NCBI GenBank assembly: GCA_021414085.1
Contig: JAIOPC010000014.1
Location: forward strand, 930,001-994,000
Direction: 5' to 3'
Source of the DNA: Actinomycetes bacterium
GTDB lineage: Bacteria > Actinomycetota > Acidimicrobiia > Acidimicrobiales > Ilumatobacteraceae
Length of the DNA stretch: 64,000 bases
The notes under the pieces: generated by a model
Told to the model about the DNA's origin: nothing
The model's input: only the letters and a program-made list of their open reading frames with translations
The model's database searches: none
Program-made: the position numbers and the translations under genes
In this document: positions 10,933-20,455 of the stretch, one piece after another
Position numbering within the stretch: the stretch's first letter is position 1
Layout of the letters: each line of letters starts with the position of its first letter

Positions 10933-13809
10933 ATGCCGAAGGCCCCCGACCCGAACAAAAATCTGCCGAAGATCACCGTGCGGGGCGCGCGCGAGCACAA
11001 CCTCAAGAACGTCAGCATCGAGATTCCCCGCGATCGGTTAGTGGTGTTCACCGGCCTCTCCGGGTCGGGCAAGAGCAGCCTCGCGTTCGACACCATCTAC
11101 GCCGAGGGCCAGCGACGCTACGTCGAATCACTCAGTTCCTACGCACGTCAGTTCCTTGGGCAGATGGACAAACCCGATGTCGACGTCATCGAGGGGCTGT
11201 CGCCGGCAATCGCTATCGATCAAAAGAGCGCTGGCCGTAACCCGCGCTCGACAGTCGGCACCATCACCGAGGTCTACGATTACCTGCGGTTGTTGTTCGC
11301 CCGCATCGGTGTGCAGCACTGCCCCGACGATGGCACGCGCCTGCAACGGCAGACACCGTCGCAGATCGTCGACCGGATCTTGCTACTCCCCGACGGCACT
11401 CGCTTCCAGGTGTTGGCACCGGTGGTTCGCGGCCGCAAGGGCGAGTACGACACCCTGTTACAAGACCTAACGGCGCAGGGCTTTGTGCGCGCCCGCATCG
11501 ATGGCGACATCGTCGACATCGCCGAATTCCTGAAGCGCGACGAGCGGCTAGCCCGTTACGAGCAGCATCGCATCGAGATCATCGTCGATCGTCTCGTGCG
11601 TCGCGACGGCATCGAGCGCCGCCTTACCGATTCGCTGGAGACTGCGTTGAAGCTGGCCGAGGGCGTGGCCGAGGTCGAACTGTTCGCCAAGGAGGGCGAA
11701 GCCGTCGAGGGCGAGACGCTGACGTTCAGCCAGCACTTGGCGTGCCCCAAGTGTGGCAAGAGCTACGACGAGCCGGCGCCGCGCAACTTCTCGTTCAACT
11801 CGCCGTATGGCGCGTGTGCGGAGTGCGATGGTCTCGGCACAACCTTCAAGGTCGACCCCGACTTGTTGATCCCCGATACCGATCTGTCGATCAATGAGGG
11901 TGCGATTGCTCCGTGGCGCAGCAGTAGCACGCAGTACTTCACGCGCATGCTGGAGGCGGTCGCCGAGAACTACGGCATCGATCTGGATGCGCCGTACAAG
12001 AAGCTGACGGCCAAGCAGCAAAAGGTCATCATGCACGGCGTCGATGGCAACCTGAAGGTGAAGTACAAGAACCGCTACGGGCGCATGCGCGAATACAGCA
12101 CGGCCTACGAGGGCGTGGTGCCGTGGCTGAACCGCCGACGCGAGGGTGCTGAAAGCGATTGGGCGCGCGAGCAGTACGAGGGCTACATGCGCGAGGTGCC
12201 GTGCGCCGCGTGCAAGGGCGCTCGCCTCAAGCCGGCGACGTTGGCCGTGACGGTTAACGACAAGAACATCTCCGAGATCTGCGAGATGCCGATCGCCGAC
12301 TCATCGAGATTTCTGGCCGGTCTGGAACTCGGTGAACGCGATCGCATGATTGCCGAGCGAGTGACGAAGGAGATCAACGCCCGTCTGGGTTTCCTGCTCG
12401 ACGTTGGCCTCGATTATCTGTCGCTGGCGCGCAACGCCGGCACGCTGGCGGGAGGCGAGGCGCAGCGCATTCGGCTGGCTAGCCAAATCGGTAGTGGGTT
12501 GGTCGGAACCTTGTATGTGCTCGACGAACCGTCGATTGGTCTGCACCAGCGCGACAATCAGCGACTCATCGACACGCTGATGCGGCTGCGCGACTTGGGT
12601 AACACGGTGTTGGTCGTCGAGCACGACGAGGAAACGATCAAGGCCAGCGACTGGATTGTCGACATCGGCCCCGGTGCGGGCGAGCATGGCGGCGCAGTCG
12701 TCTATAGCGGGCCGGTGCCCGGAATCCTGAAGTCGAAGGAGTCGATCACCGGCCAGTACCTCAGCGGTCGCCAGTCGGTGCCGGTGCCCAAGCAACGACG
12801 CACTCCCGGCCTTGAGTGGCTGGAGATCATTGGTGCGCGCGAGCACAACCTGCAGAACATCGACGTGCGAATTCCGCTCGGCTGTTTCGTGGCGGTGACG
12901 GGTGTCAGCGGCAGCGGCAAGAGCTCGCTTGTGCGCGACATTCTGCTGCCGGTGCTGATGCAGAAGATCTACAAGTCCAAAGACGCTGCTGGTCGGCACA
13001 AGACGGTTCGCAACGTTCAGTTGCTCGACAAAGTGATCGACATGGATCAATCGCCAATTGGTCGCACGCCGCGCAGTAACGCGGCGACCTACACGGGCGT
13101 GTTCGACAACGTGCGCAAGTTGTTCGCCACCACCGCCGAAGCAAAGGTGCGCGGCTATCTACCGGGTCGGTTTAGCTTCAACGTGCAGGGCGGCCGCTGC
13201 GAGGCGTGTTCTGGCGACGGCACCATCAAGATCGAGATGCACTTCCTGCCCGACGTGTACGTGCCGTGCGAAGTGTGCAAAGGCGCGCGCTACAACCGCG
13301 ACACGCTCGACATCCAGTTCAAGGGAAAGAACATCGCTGAGGTGCTCGACATGCCGGTGGCGGAGGCCGTCGACTTCTTCGCTAATCAGCCTGCGATCGC
13401 CCGCTATATGGCGACGCTGATGGACGTTGGTCTTGGCTATGTGCGCCTCGGCCAGCCAGCGCCGACGTTGTCGGGCGGCGAGGCGCAACGGGTGAAGCTG
13501 TCCACCGAGTTAGCCAAGCGCAGTACGGGGCACACCATCTACCTGCTCGACGAACCGACGACTGGCTTGCACTTCGACGACGTGCGCCGACTGCTCACTG
13601 TGCTGTCGCGCCTCGTCGACGCCGGCAACACCGTGCTGGTCATTGAGCACAACCTCGACGTGATCAAGACCGCCGATTGGATCATCGACCTCGGCCCCGA
13701 GGGTGGCAGCGGTGGCGGACAAATCGTCGCGGAAGGTAGCCCCGAGGACGTTGCAAAGGTAGACGGAAGTTATACAGGAAGATTCCTCAAACCAATGCTC
13801 GAAGGTTGA
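10933..13809 (+). CDS. uvrA: excinuclease ABC subunit A
   Basis: UvrA is the DNA-damage sensor ATPase that loads UvrB. At 958 aa it has two ABC modules, with Walker [10 protein letters not shown] near residue 40 and GVSGSGKSS near residue 660. The signatures are [18 protein letters not shown] and [15 protein letters not shown], and the Walker B motifs are VLDEPSIGL and LLDEPTTGL. Two zinc modules are visible (CPKCGKSY...CAECDG and CEACSGDGT...CEVCKG). TAGCCT (10918-10923) is 9 nt before the ATG, consistent with a short or absent leader. The gene is divergent from the EAL gene across about 90 bp and lies 1.8 kb from uvrB. Confidence 0.97.
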   Translation: MPKAPDPNKNLPKITVRGAREHNLKNVSIEIPRDRLVVFTGLSGSGKSSLAFDTIYAEGQRRYVESLSSYARQFLGQMDKPDVDVIEGLSPAIAIDQKSAGRNPRSTVGTITEVYDYLRLLFARIGVQHCPDDGTRLQRQTPSQIVDRILLLPDGTRFQVLAPVVRGRKGEYDTLLQDLTAQGFVRARIDGDIVDIAEFLKRDERLARYEQHRIEIIVDRLVRRDGIERRLTDSLETALKLAEGVAEVELFAKEGEAVEGETLTFSQHLACPKCGKSYDEPAPRNFSFNSPYGACAECDGLGTTFKVDPDLLIPDTDLSINEGAIAPWRSSSTQYFTRMLEAVAENYGIDLDAPYKKLTAKQQKVIMHGVDGNLKVKYKNRYGRMREYSTAYEGVVPWLNRRREGAESDWAREQYEGYMREVPCAACKGARLKPATLAVTVNDKNISEICEMPIADSSRFLAGLELGERDRMIAERVTKEINARLGFLLDVGLDYLSLARNAGTLAGGEAQRIRLASQIGSGLVGTLYVLDEPSIGLHQRDNQRLIDTLMRLRDLGNTVLVVEHDEETIKASDWIVDIGPGAGEHGGAVVYSGPVPGILKSKESITGQYLSGRQSVPVPKQRRTPGLEWLEIIGAREHNLQNIDVRIPLGCFVAVTGVSGSGKSSLVRDILLPVLMQKIYKSKDAAGRHKTVRNVQLLDKVIDMDQSPIGRTPRSNAATYTGVFDNVRKLFATTAEAKVRGYLPGRFSFNVQGGRCEACSGDGTIKIEMHFLPDVYVPCEVCKGARYNRDTLDIQFKGKNIAEVLDMPVAEAVDFFANQPAIARYMATLMDVGLGYVRLGQPAPTLSGGEAQRVKLSTELAKRSTGHTIYLLDEPTTGLHFDDVRRLLTVLSRLVDAGNTVLVIEHNLDVIKTADWIIDLGPEGGSGGGQIVAEGSPEDVAKVDGSYTGRFLKPMLEG

Positions 13810-13841
13810 CCGTTCTCGGCTCCGCGGCTAACCTGCGGTTC

Positions 13842-14042
13842 GTGGCCGTCAAGACTGCGCTCAACATCGACCGCGAGAAGGTTCGTCGCGCCGCGGAAGT
13901 GCTGGGCACCAAAGGAACCACCGAGACGATCGACGCGGCTCTCAGCGAAATCATCGCCCGTGATCTTCGTGCTCGGCTCGTCGAGCGCATGCGCTCATTG
14001 ACCGACGAGCAGCGCGATGCGATTCTGCACAGCTGGGACTGA
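13842..14042 (+). CDS. vapB: VapB-type antitoxin
   Basis: This is a 66 aa antitoxin. The segment TALNIDREKVRRAAEVLGTKG with TTETIDAALSEI matches the short ribbon-helix-helix VapB type (type II antitoxin, actinobacterial form). The C-terminal half, rich in Arg and Glu, would wrap the toxin. The GTG start is chosen because TAACCT (13829-13834) lies 7 nt upstream and because homologues begin at this point; the longer frame would begin at a TTG inside uvrA. It overlaps the toxin gene as TGATG, the usual coupling for antitoxin-first operons. Confidence 0.85.
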   Translation: MAVKTALNIDREKVRRAAEVLGTKGTTETIDAALSEIIARDLRARLVERMRSLTDEQRDAILHSWD

Positions 14043-14455
14043 TGGCGACTCACCTCATCGACAAGTCCGCGTGGGCTCGCCTGAATCACGCATCAGTGGC
14101 CGACAAGTGGCAAGGCGAGTTGACCAGTGGCCGGGTGGCAGTCACCGGCATCGGAATGTTGGAGGTCCTAGTGTCGGCGACCTCAGCCGATGACTTCCGT
14201 GAAAATCGCTTCGAGTTGTTGGCAATGCCACGCATCGCTATCACCGAGACAATTGTCGACAGGGCGATTGACGTTCAAGGAGAGATGGTCGCCCGTGGTA
14301 CGCACCGCGCGCCAAGCACAGCCGACTTGCTCATTGCCGCTTGCGCTGAGGCCAATGGGCTGACGGTGCTGCATTACGACCGCGACTTCGAACTGATTGC
14401 CGATGTGACGGGGCAGCCAACGGAGTGGGTAGTGCCCGCCGGGTCCGTGCCGTGA
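14042..14455 (+). CDS. vapC: VapC-type PIN-domain toxin ribonuclease
   Basis: This 137 aa single-domain PIN protein would cleave tRNA or rRNA when freed from VapB. The acidic metal-binding set is visible: D7 (HLIDKSAW), E41 (GMLEVL), D95 (STADLLIAACAE) and D113/D115 (LHYDRDFE). The length and motif order match VapC of mycobacteria. It is coupled to vapB by TGATG and to the downstream transporter by GTGA, so all three may share one transcript. The toxin looks intact. Confidence 0.88.
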   Translation: MATHLIDKSAWARLNHASVADKWQGELTSGRVAVTGIGMLEVLVSATSADDFRENRFELLAMPRIAITETIVDRAIDVQGEMVARGTHRAPSTADLLIAACAEANGLTVLHYDRDFELIADVTGQPTEWVVPAGSVP

Positions 14456-15723
14456 CGGCGGCGATTCAACCGAAGCCCGCGGAACCCGACTACTCGTTTC
14501 AGCAGCGTCGCACGCTAAACACGCTGCGGTTGGCGCAGGTTCCTGGCCAGGCCGCAGTCGCGGGAGTCGTGGTCGTGTCCGCGTTGCTCGCCAAAGAACT
14601 GCGCAACGGTAACGATCAGTTGGCAGGCAGTGGTGGGGCCGCGTTCACTATGGGTGCCGCCTTGCTCGCTGTTCCGTTGTCGGCGTTCATGCGGCGGCGC
14701 GGTCGCCGCTACGGCCTGATGTTGGCATTCGGTCTCGGCGCGGTCGGGGCTGCGATCACTGCTGTCGGCGGGCAGCAGGGTGTGTTTGCGCTCTACATGA
14801 TTGGCATGCTCGCGTTCGGCGGCGCACAGGCCGCGACGCTGCAAGGCCGCTATGTCGCCGCCGACCTTGCGCGGGAACACGATCGCGCGAAGGCAATCGC
14901 TAGCGTCGTCTGGCTCGGCACCCTCGGCGCTGTTTTTGGCCCGCTGCTGACGCCTTGGGAACGAGACCTCGCCGAAGCCGCTGGCTTCAATCCGCTGGTT
15001 GGCCCGTTCGTCGTCGCGTCGGTGTTGGCACTGGTAGCGATGGCGGTGGTGTCGGTGCGCATGCGGCCCGATCCGTTGGCTGTCAACGGCCAACTCGACC
15101 CGAACGCCGAACGCATTCGACCCCTGCGGCAAGTGCGCATCTCGGCTGGCGTGATTCGTCGCAGCCATTTGGCGCCGCTCGGCCTGGCCGCAATGGTTGT
15201 CTCGCAAACGGCGATGGTGGCCGTGATGACGATGACGCCGCCACATATGAAGGATCATCATCAAGCCAGCCTGAGCGCGTTCGTGATCGCGCTGCACATC
15301 GTCGGCATGTACGGCATGGCGCCACTGGTCGGCCGCGGTGTCGCGCATTTCGGCGAGATCCGATCGGTGATGGTCGGAGCACTGGTGATCGGTGCTGGCA
15401 CCGTTGTGTCGGTGATCTCTGGCTACGCGCCAGTGCTGATCTTCATCGGCTTGTTCTTGCTCGGCCTCGGTTGGAACATTGGTCTGATTGCCGGCAGCAC
15501 GTTGCTGATTGGGACTGTGCCGGTGGAGAGTCGCGTCGAGGTACAAGGCACCGCCGATCTGACGATGAGTTTCTGCGGTGGGATCGCTGCGCTTGCTTCA
15601 GGCTTCGTGAAGCAGGCTTGGCAATTCCACACACTTGCCAACTCAGCGACCGTGATGGCCGGTCTGCTGCTCGTGGCGGGGTACACGCAATCGCTGCGGC
15701 AACGCCGCTCAGCGACCGCGTAG
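14452..15723 (+). CDS. major facilitator superfamily transporter
   Basis: This is a 423 aa polytopic membrane protein with about twelve hydrophobic segments, starting near residue 30 (GQAAVAGVVVVSALLAKEL). It has an MFS loop 2-3 pattern (FMRRRGRRYGLMLAFGLG) and a central cytoplasmic loop (residues about 205-235). The fold suits a drug or metabolite exporter, but the substrate cannot be read from the sequence. GTG 14452 is favoured because it overlaps the vapC stop as GTGA. The last 15 bp overlap the 3' end of the convergent rhomboid-like gene. Confidence 0.8.
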   Translation: MTAAIQPKPAEPDYSFQQRRTLNTLRLAQVPGQAAVAGVVVVSALLAKELRNGNDQLAGSGGAAFTMGAALLAVPLSAFMRRRGRRYGLMLAFGLGAVGAAITAVGGQQGVFALYMIGMLAFGGAQAATLQGRYVAADLAREHDRAKAIASVVWLGTLGAVFGPLLTPWERDLAEAAGFNPLVGPFVVASVLALVAMAVVSVRMRPDPLAVNGQLDPNAERIRPLRQVRISAGVIRRSHLAPLGLAAMVVSQTAMVAVMTMTPPHMKDHHQASLSAFVIALHIVGMYGMAPLVGRGVAHFGEIRSVMVGALVIGAGTVVSVISGYAPVLIFIGLFLLGLGWNIGLIAGSTLLIGTVPVESRVEVQGTADLTMSFCGGIAALASGFVKQAWQFHTLANSATVMAGLLLVAGYTQSLRQRRSATA

Positions 15724-16560
15724 CTTCTTGCTGAGCTCGTTGAGGCGAGCCTTCTCGCCGCGACCCAGCGAGTCGATTCCGTTGGCGCTGATCTTGTCGA
15801 GCAGCGCGTCGAGTTCGTATTGATCGCGCGGGTCGGCAGCGCTTGAACCCGACCACGGGCCGGCGACGACGGTCTGCCCGCTTCGGCGCGCTTGTCGCTT
15901 GCTCTTGCCCGACCGCCGCCCGGGCTGTCGTCCGAGGTTCGGTATCCAGTCGTACTGCGTGAGCACGCCGAAGGCGCGACCGCAAAGCAGCGCGGTCGCA
16001 AGTGAGGTGGCCAGCAGAACGATGCGCTCCGACTCGCGTAAGCCGAGCAGTTGCAGCACCTCAATGCCGACGATCACGACGGCAAAAACCCATGCGGGGA
16101 TGCCACCGAAGAAGCGCACATCGGGCAGGGCCATACAAAACACGCAGAAGACGGCGATTTCGACGGAGCGAATGCCCGCCTGGTTGATGTCGAGCCCGGT
16201 TCCAACCAGCCCCGGAATGACTGCCAGAAGAAGCAACATCCACGCGAACCGCACGCGGCCAACCATGCGCTCGAGCTCGCGGCCGAAGTACCACAGCATC
16301 GCTATGGTTAACACGGTCCAAAGATTGGGGTCGTTGGCGAGTGGCCACGAGATCAGCCGCCACACCTGGCCGCGGCGCACATCGGCGACCCACAGGATCA
16401 ATGGGTCGAGGAACTCGGGGTTTGCCGCCCACACGAACATCGACACCACACACAACGCGGGCACGAGCACCGACGTGGTGACATCGAGTGTGCCGACGCG
16501 GAACCATGGATCGTCGTGCTCGCGGCGACCTGGGAACGAGATCTGAAAGCGGCCGGACAT
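15709..16560 (-). CDS. rhomboid-family-like membrane protein, probably without protease activity
   Basis: This 283 aa protein has about six hydrophobic segments between residues 30 and 190 and a basic, polar C-terminal tail that ends in a helix (LLDKISANGIDSLGRGEKARLNELSKKL). The layout resembles actinobacterial rhomboid-family proteins with a DUF6576-like tail. The GxSG nucleophile motif and the partner His of active rhomboids are not evident; the corresponding segment reads GIRSVEIAVF. A pseudoprotease or chaperone-like role is therefore more likely than proteolysis. Start ATG 16560 is supported by TAGGGT (16574-16569), 8 nt upstream. It is divergent from uvrC across 47 bp. Confidence 0.7.
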   Translation of the reverse strand: MSGRFQISFPGRREHDDPWFRVGTLDVTTSVLVPALCVVSMFVWAANPEFLDPLILWVADVRRGQVWRLISWPLANDPNLWTVLTIAMLWYFGRELERMVGRVRFAWMLLLLAVIPGLVGTGLDINQAGIRSVEIAVFCVFCMALPDVRFFGGIPAWVFAVVIVGIEVLQLLGLRESERIVLLATSLATALLCGRAFGVLTQYDWIPNLGRQPGRRSGKSKRQARRSGQTVVAGPWSGSSAADPRDQYELDALLDKISANGIDSLGRGEKARLNELSKKLRGR

Positions 16561-16568
16561 CAACTGCA

Positions 16569-16599
16569 ACCCTATCCGCGGGAACGTTGACCGTAGAGT
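16569..16599. promoter_or_regulatory. divergent leaderless-type promoters for the rhomboid-like gene and uvrC
   Basis: On the minus strand TAGGGT (16574-16569) is 8 nt before ATG 16560. On the plus strand TAGAGT (16594-16599) is 8 nt before ATG 16608. Both fit the window-wide TANNNT pattern, so the 47 bp gap is almost fully used by two core promoters. Confidence 0.55.
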
Positions 16600-16607
16600 C
16601 GACAGTG

Positions 16608-18500
16608 ATGGTGACAAGGCCGCCCACGGGCACGATTCCCGAGAACCCTGGGTCGTACCAGTTCAAAGACAAAGAGGGCCGCGTCATCTATGTGGGCAAG
16701 GCGTCGAACTTACGCCAGCGCCTGTCGAACTATTTCCAAGATCCGCGCAACATGCACGTGCGTACCGCACAGATGGTTTCGACAGCGGCGACGGTGGAAT
16801 GGATTGAGGTACGCAACGAAGTCGAAGCGCTGATGCTGGAGTACAGCCTGATCAAGCAGCATCGACCTCGATTCAACGTGCGCTTGCGCGACGACAAGAG
16901 CTACCCGTTTCTCGCCGTCACCGTCGACGAGCAGTTTCCGCGGGCGCTGGTGATGCGTGGCCGCAAGCGCAAAGGCACGCGCTACTTCGGGCCGTACGCG
17001 CACGCATACGCGATTCGCGACACGCTGGATCTTCTGCTGCGCAGCTTCCCGATTCGTACGTGCAGCCCGGGCAAGTTCAACGAGCACCATCGCCTCGGCC
17101 GACCGTGCCTGTTGTTCCACATCGAGAAGTGCAGCGGTCCGTGCGTTGGTGAGATCGAGGAGATGCCGTACCAGCAGCTGGTGCAGGAGTTGATCGAGTT
17201 TCTCGATGGCGACACCGACGAGATCGTGAAACGTCTCGAGGCCGACATGGCTGCCGCGTCGCAATCGTTGGAGTACGAGCGTGCGGCGCGGGTGCGCGAC
17301 CGGCTGCTGGCGGTGCGGCGCGCGATCGAGAAGCAGCAGATGGTTGCCGACCGCAATGAAGACATCGACGTGGTTGGGATTGCGGATGACGATTTCGAGG
17401 CTTCGGTGCAGGTGTTCTTTGTGCGCAAGGGTCGAGTCGTCGGCCGCAAGGGCTTCATTGTCGACAAGGTGGAAGAGCTGTCGCCTGGCCGGCTCGTAGA
17501 TCGCATCTTGGAGGAGTTGTACGGCGACGATCCACCGGCGGGAGTTCCGAAGCAGGTGCTAGTGCCCGTCGATGCCGACGACATCGCAACCTATGAGGAG
17601 TGGTTGACGCACTTGCGTGGCAGCCGTGTGCAGATTCGAGTTCCGCAGCGTGGTGATAAGCGCGATCTGCATGAAACGGTGACGCGCAACGCGAAGGAAG
17701 AATTCGTTCGCCATCGGTTACGTCGCGCTAGCGATCACAACGCGCGCAGTCGAGCGCTGACCGAGTTGCAAGATCTGCTCGGGCTGCCCGAAGCGCCCTT
17801 GCGCATCGAGTGCTACGACATGGCTCACTTACAGGGCACGGACTACGTCGGCTCGATGGTTGTGGTCGAGGACGGGCTACCGAACAAGCGCGAGTACCGG
17901 CGCTTCAAGGTCAAGGATGTGCCGGGCAACGACGACTACGCAGCCATGGAGGAAGTGTTGACTCGTCGGCTGCAGGCATACCTGCGCGAACGCGATCAAC
18001 CGCTCGACGAAGACCTCATCGATGGCGAGCGTCGCCGCCCACGCAAGTTCGCCTATCCACCACAGCTGTTGCTGGTCGACGGTGGCAAGGGGCAGCTGGC
18101 GGTGGCTGATCGGGTCGTGCGCGCGCTCGGCCTACAAGACGAGATCCCGATCGCATCGCTGGCAAAGCGCTTTGAGGAGGTCTTCGTCCCAGGTCGCAGC
18201 ACGCCGGTGGAAGTTCCGCGGGGGAGCGATGCGCTGTTCATGCTGCAACGCATTCGCGACGAAGCCCACCGTTTCGCGAACACGTTCCACCGCGAGCTGC
18301 GCGGTAAGCGAATGACGACGAGCGCGCTCGACGGCATCGCTGGCCTCGGTGAAGCACGCCAAAAGAAGCTGGTGCAGGTGATGGGTGGCGTCAACGCAGT
18401 AAAGAAGGCCAGCCTTGAAGACCTGCACGCGCTCTCGTTCTTGCCAGCCGCAGTCGCGGAAGCCATTCACACCAAGTTCCACCCGCCGCCCGAGCCCTGA
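16608..18500 (+). CDS. uvrC: excinuclease ABC subunit C
   Basis: UvrC makes both incisions around the lesion. The 630 aa protein has an N-terminal GIY-YIG nuclease (PGSYQFKDKEGRVIYVGKA, residues about 12-30), a central UVR motif (EADMAAASQSLEYERAARVRDRL), a C-terminal RNase H-like nuclease with ECYDMAHLQG and LLLVDGGKGQL plus the catalytic His in RDEAHRFA, and a terminal helix-hairpin-helix (ALDGIAGLGEARQKKLVQ). The start is ATG 16608 with the -10 at 16594; a longer frame upstream has no support. It ends in an inverted repeat facing the LLM gene. Confidence 0.97.
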   Translation: MVTRPPTGTIPENPGSYQFKDKEGRVIYVGKASNLRQRLSNYFQDPRNMHVRTAQMVSTAATVEWIEVRNEVEALMLEYSLIKQHRPRFNVRLRDDKSYPFLAVTVDEQFPRALVMRGRKRKGTRYFGPYAHAYAIRDTLDLLLRSFPIRTCSPGKFNEHHRLGRPCLLFHIEKCSGPCVGEIEEMPYQQLVQELIEFLDGDTDEIVKRLEADMAAASQSLEYERAARVRDRLLAVRRAIEKQQMVADRNEDIDVVGIADDDFEASVQVFFVRKGRVVGRKGFIVDKVEELSPGRLVDRILEELYGDDPPAGVPKQVLVPVDADDIATYEEWLTHLRGSRVQIRVPQRGDKRDLHETVTRNAKEEFVRHRLRRASDHNARSRALTELQDLLGLPEAPLRIECYDMAHLQGTDYVGSMVVVEDGLPNKREYRRFKVKDVPGNDDYAAMEEVLTRRLQAYLRERDQPLDEDLIDGERRRPRKFAYPPQLLLVDGGKGQLAVADRVVRALGLQDEIPIASLAKRFEEVFVPGRSTPVEVPRGSDALFMLQRIRDEAHRFANTFHRELRGKRMTTSALDGIAGLGEARQKKLVQVMGGVNAVKKASLEDLHALSFLPAAVAEAIHTKFHPPPEP

Positions 18501-18507
18501 CCAATTC

Positions 18508-18554
18508 GCGTTTGAACGCTGCCGCACGGTATGCGTGCGCAAGCGTACAAACGC
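18508..18554. terminator. long inverted repeat between convergent uvrC and LLM gene
   Basis: Arms 18508-18520 (GCGTTTGAACGCT) and 18542-18554 (AGCGTACAAACGC) are complementary except for one mismatch. A smaller CGCAC/GTGCG stem lies inside. There is no T-run on either side, so it may act as a bidirectional, T-poor terminator or a transcript-end stabiliser. Confidence 0.5.
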
Positions 18555-18560
18555 CGTGGT

Positions 18561-19472
18561 TTACAGGAGCTGGGTGAGGATGTCGGCGTGGAAGCGCTCG
18601 AAACCGTCGCGGGTTTCTGCACGCGATTCGCCGAAGTTGTGGCCACCGATCGCGAACTCGTCGACACCCAGCTCGGCGTAGCGGCCGAGTTCGTCCACGA
18701 TCTCGGCGGCGCTGCCGATGATCGTTCGGCCGCTGACGATGTCCTTCTCGGCCTTGGAGCGTTCTTCGGCATTACGAACGTAGAACACGAAAGCCTGCGC
18801 CGAGCGGCGCAGCGTCTTCGGGTCGCGACCTTCCTTCTCGCACGCTGCGAGGAAGCGCTTGGTGCGTACGCCCACCTCGTCCAGGTCGCCCCACGTGTTC
18901 CACTCCTGTGCGAACCGCGCGGTCAGGCGCAACATCAACGGACTACCAGTACCGACGAGAATGGGCAGCGTTCCGTTCACCGGGCCTGGACCGAGCGGCG
19001 CGTCCTTCATTTGGAAGTACGTGCCATCGAACGTCACCCGCTCGCCCTTCAGCAGGCGATTGATGATCTCGATTGCTTCTGCGAAGCGCTTCACGCGCGG
19101 GCCGGGCTCGAGCAGATCGAACCCGTAGCCGCTGTGTTCGTTGACCTGCCAGCCGGCGCCGATGCCGAGCACGGCGCGCCCGCCCGAGATGTGGTCGGTG
19201 GTGACCGCTCGCTTCGCGAGCAGCACCGGATGGTGAATCGAGACGGGCGACACCATCGACACCAAACGCAAACGGGGGACCGATGCGCCGATCGCCGAGA
19301 GCACCGACCAACACTCGTGTGCGTCGCCCGGGTCGGTCGCCCCGTTCTCGGTGTATGGCATCAGGTGATCGGCGTACCAGAACGCGTTGTAACCGTGCGC
19401 TTCCGCCCACCTTGCGTCTTCGAGCGCCTCGTTCCACGGTCGGTCGTACATAGTCCACATCGCGAAGTCCAT
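18561..19472 (-). CDS. LLM-class (F420/FMN-dependent) oxidoreductase, paralogue 1
   Basis: This 303 aa TIM-barrel protein belongs to the luciferase-like monooxygenase superfamily. Typical elements are DARWAEAHGYNAFWYADHL near the N-terminus, ISGGRAVLGIGAGWQVNEH in the middle and PILVGTGSP towards the end. Cofactor and substrate cannot be fixed from sequence; many actinobacterial members use F420. It is about three quarters identical by eye to the next gene (19505-20422), so the two arose by tandem duplication. TAGAGT (19484-19479), 6 nt before the ATG, is conserved in front of both copies. Confidence 0.85.
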   Translation of the reverse strand: MDFAMWTMYDRPWNEALEDARWAEAHGYNAFWYADHLMPYTENGATDPGDAHECWSVLSAIGASVPRLRLVSMVSPVSIHHPVLLAKRAVTTDHISGGRAVLGIGAGWQVNEHSGYGFDLLEPGPRVKRFAEAIEIINRLLKGERVTFDGTYFQMKDAPLGPGPVNGTLPILVGTGSPLMLRLTARFAQEWNTWGDLDEVGVRTKRFLAACEKEGRDPKTLRRSAQAFVFYVRNAEERSKAEKDIVSGRTIIGSAAEIVDELGRYAELGVDEFAIGGHNFGESRAETRDGFERFHADILTQLL

Positions 19473-19504
19473 GCCCGCACTCTATGTGCGACCGTGCGCA
19501 CGAA

Positions 19505-20422
19505 TTAGAGGAGTTGGGTGAGGATGTCGGCGTGGAACGCGGCGTACTTGTCGGTGCGCTCCTGGGTGGTTTCGCCGAAGGTGTAGTCGCCGATCGCGAA
19601 CTCGTCGATGCCGAGGTCGCGGTAACGGCCGATTTGCTCGACCAATTCGGCCGCGCCGCCGATGAGAGTTCTGTTTGGAATCGGTGACGCTTGCTTCTCT
19701 GCCTTGGCCCGCTCTTGCGCGGTGCGCACATAGAAGATGTTCGCCTGTGCGGACCGGCGCAGCGAAGCTGGATCGCGGCCCTCGAGGTCGCACGCCTTGA
19801 GGAACCGTTGCGTGCGAACAGCGACTTCGTCGGGGTCGCCCCAGGTGTTCCATTCGTCGGCGAAGCGTGCCGTCAAACGCAACATCTGTGGACTGCCGGT
19901 GCCAACGAGGATCGGCAAAGAACCGTTGACCGGTCGCGGGCTAAGCGGAGCCTCTTTCATTGAGTAGTACTTGCCGTCGAACGTCAATCGCTCTCCGCGT
20001 AGTAGGCGGTGGATGATCTCGATCGCCTCCGCGAACCGCTTCACGCGCGGCCCGGGCTCGAGCAACTCAAAGCCATAGCCAGCGTGTTCGTTGACCTGCC
20101 ATCCGGCACCGATGCCGAGCACAGCGCGTCCGCCCGAGATCTGGTCCGTTGTCACCGCCCGCTTGGCGAGCAGCACCGGGTGGTGGATGGATACCGGCGA
20201 CACCATCGACACCAAACGTAAGCGGGGGACAGAAGCGCCGATTGCTGCCAGCACCGTCCAACACTCGAGCATGTCGCCGGGGTCGGTGGAGCCGTCCTTG
20301 GTGCTCGGCATCAGATGATCCGCGTACCAATATGAGCGAAATCCCGCGGCCTCTGCCCATCGAGCACGCTCCAACGCCCCGTCCCACGTGCGGTCGAGCA
20401 TTGTCCACAGGGCGAAGTCCAT
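19505..20422 (-). CDS. LLM-class (F420/FMN-dependent) oxidoreductase, paralogue 2
   Basis: This 305 aa LLM-fold oxidoreductase is the upstream member of the tandem pair. ISGGRAVLGIGAGWQVNEHAGYGF and GTGSPQMLRLTARFADEWNTWG are almost shared with paralogue 1, while the segment near residue 240 (KQASPIPNRTLIG) differs. The start is ATG 20422 because TAGAGT (20433-20428) stands 5 nt upstream and because homologues begin MDFA; the much longer frame runs through the methyltransferase gene and is spurious. It is divergent from that methyltransferase across 33 bp. Confidence 0.85.
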   Translation of the reverse strand: MDFALWTMLDRTWDGALERARWAEAAGFRSYWYADHLMPSTKDGSTDPGDMLECWTVLAAIGASVPRLRLVSMVSPVSIHHPVLLAKRAVTTDQISGGRAVLGIGAGWQVNEHAGYGFELLEPGPRVKRFAEAIEIIHRLLRGERLTFDGKYYSMKEAPLSPRPVNGSLPILVGTGSPQMLRLTARFADEWNTWGDPDEVAVRTQRFLKACDLEGRDPASLRRSAQANIFYVRTAQERAKAEKQASPIPNRTLIGGAAELVEQIGRYRDLGIDEFAIGDYTFGETTQERTDKYAAFHADILTQLL

Positions 20423-20455
20423 GCCGCACTCTATGTTCGACCGTACGCTGACAAG

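Noticed and set aside
14515-15546. 343-codon minus-strand frame inside the MFS gene
   Set aside because: The product is His/Arg/Gln-rich and non-hydrophobic, typical of an antisense read of a membrane protein gene.
16488-16607. Upstream extension of uvrC from ATG 16488
   Set aside because: It would read through the divergent rhomboid-like gene and its promoter. UvrC homologues start near PPTGTIPENPGSY, and the -10 at 16594 supports ATG 16608.
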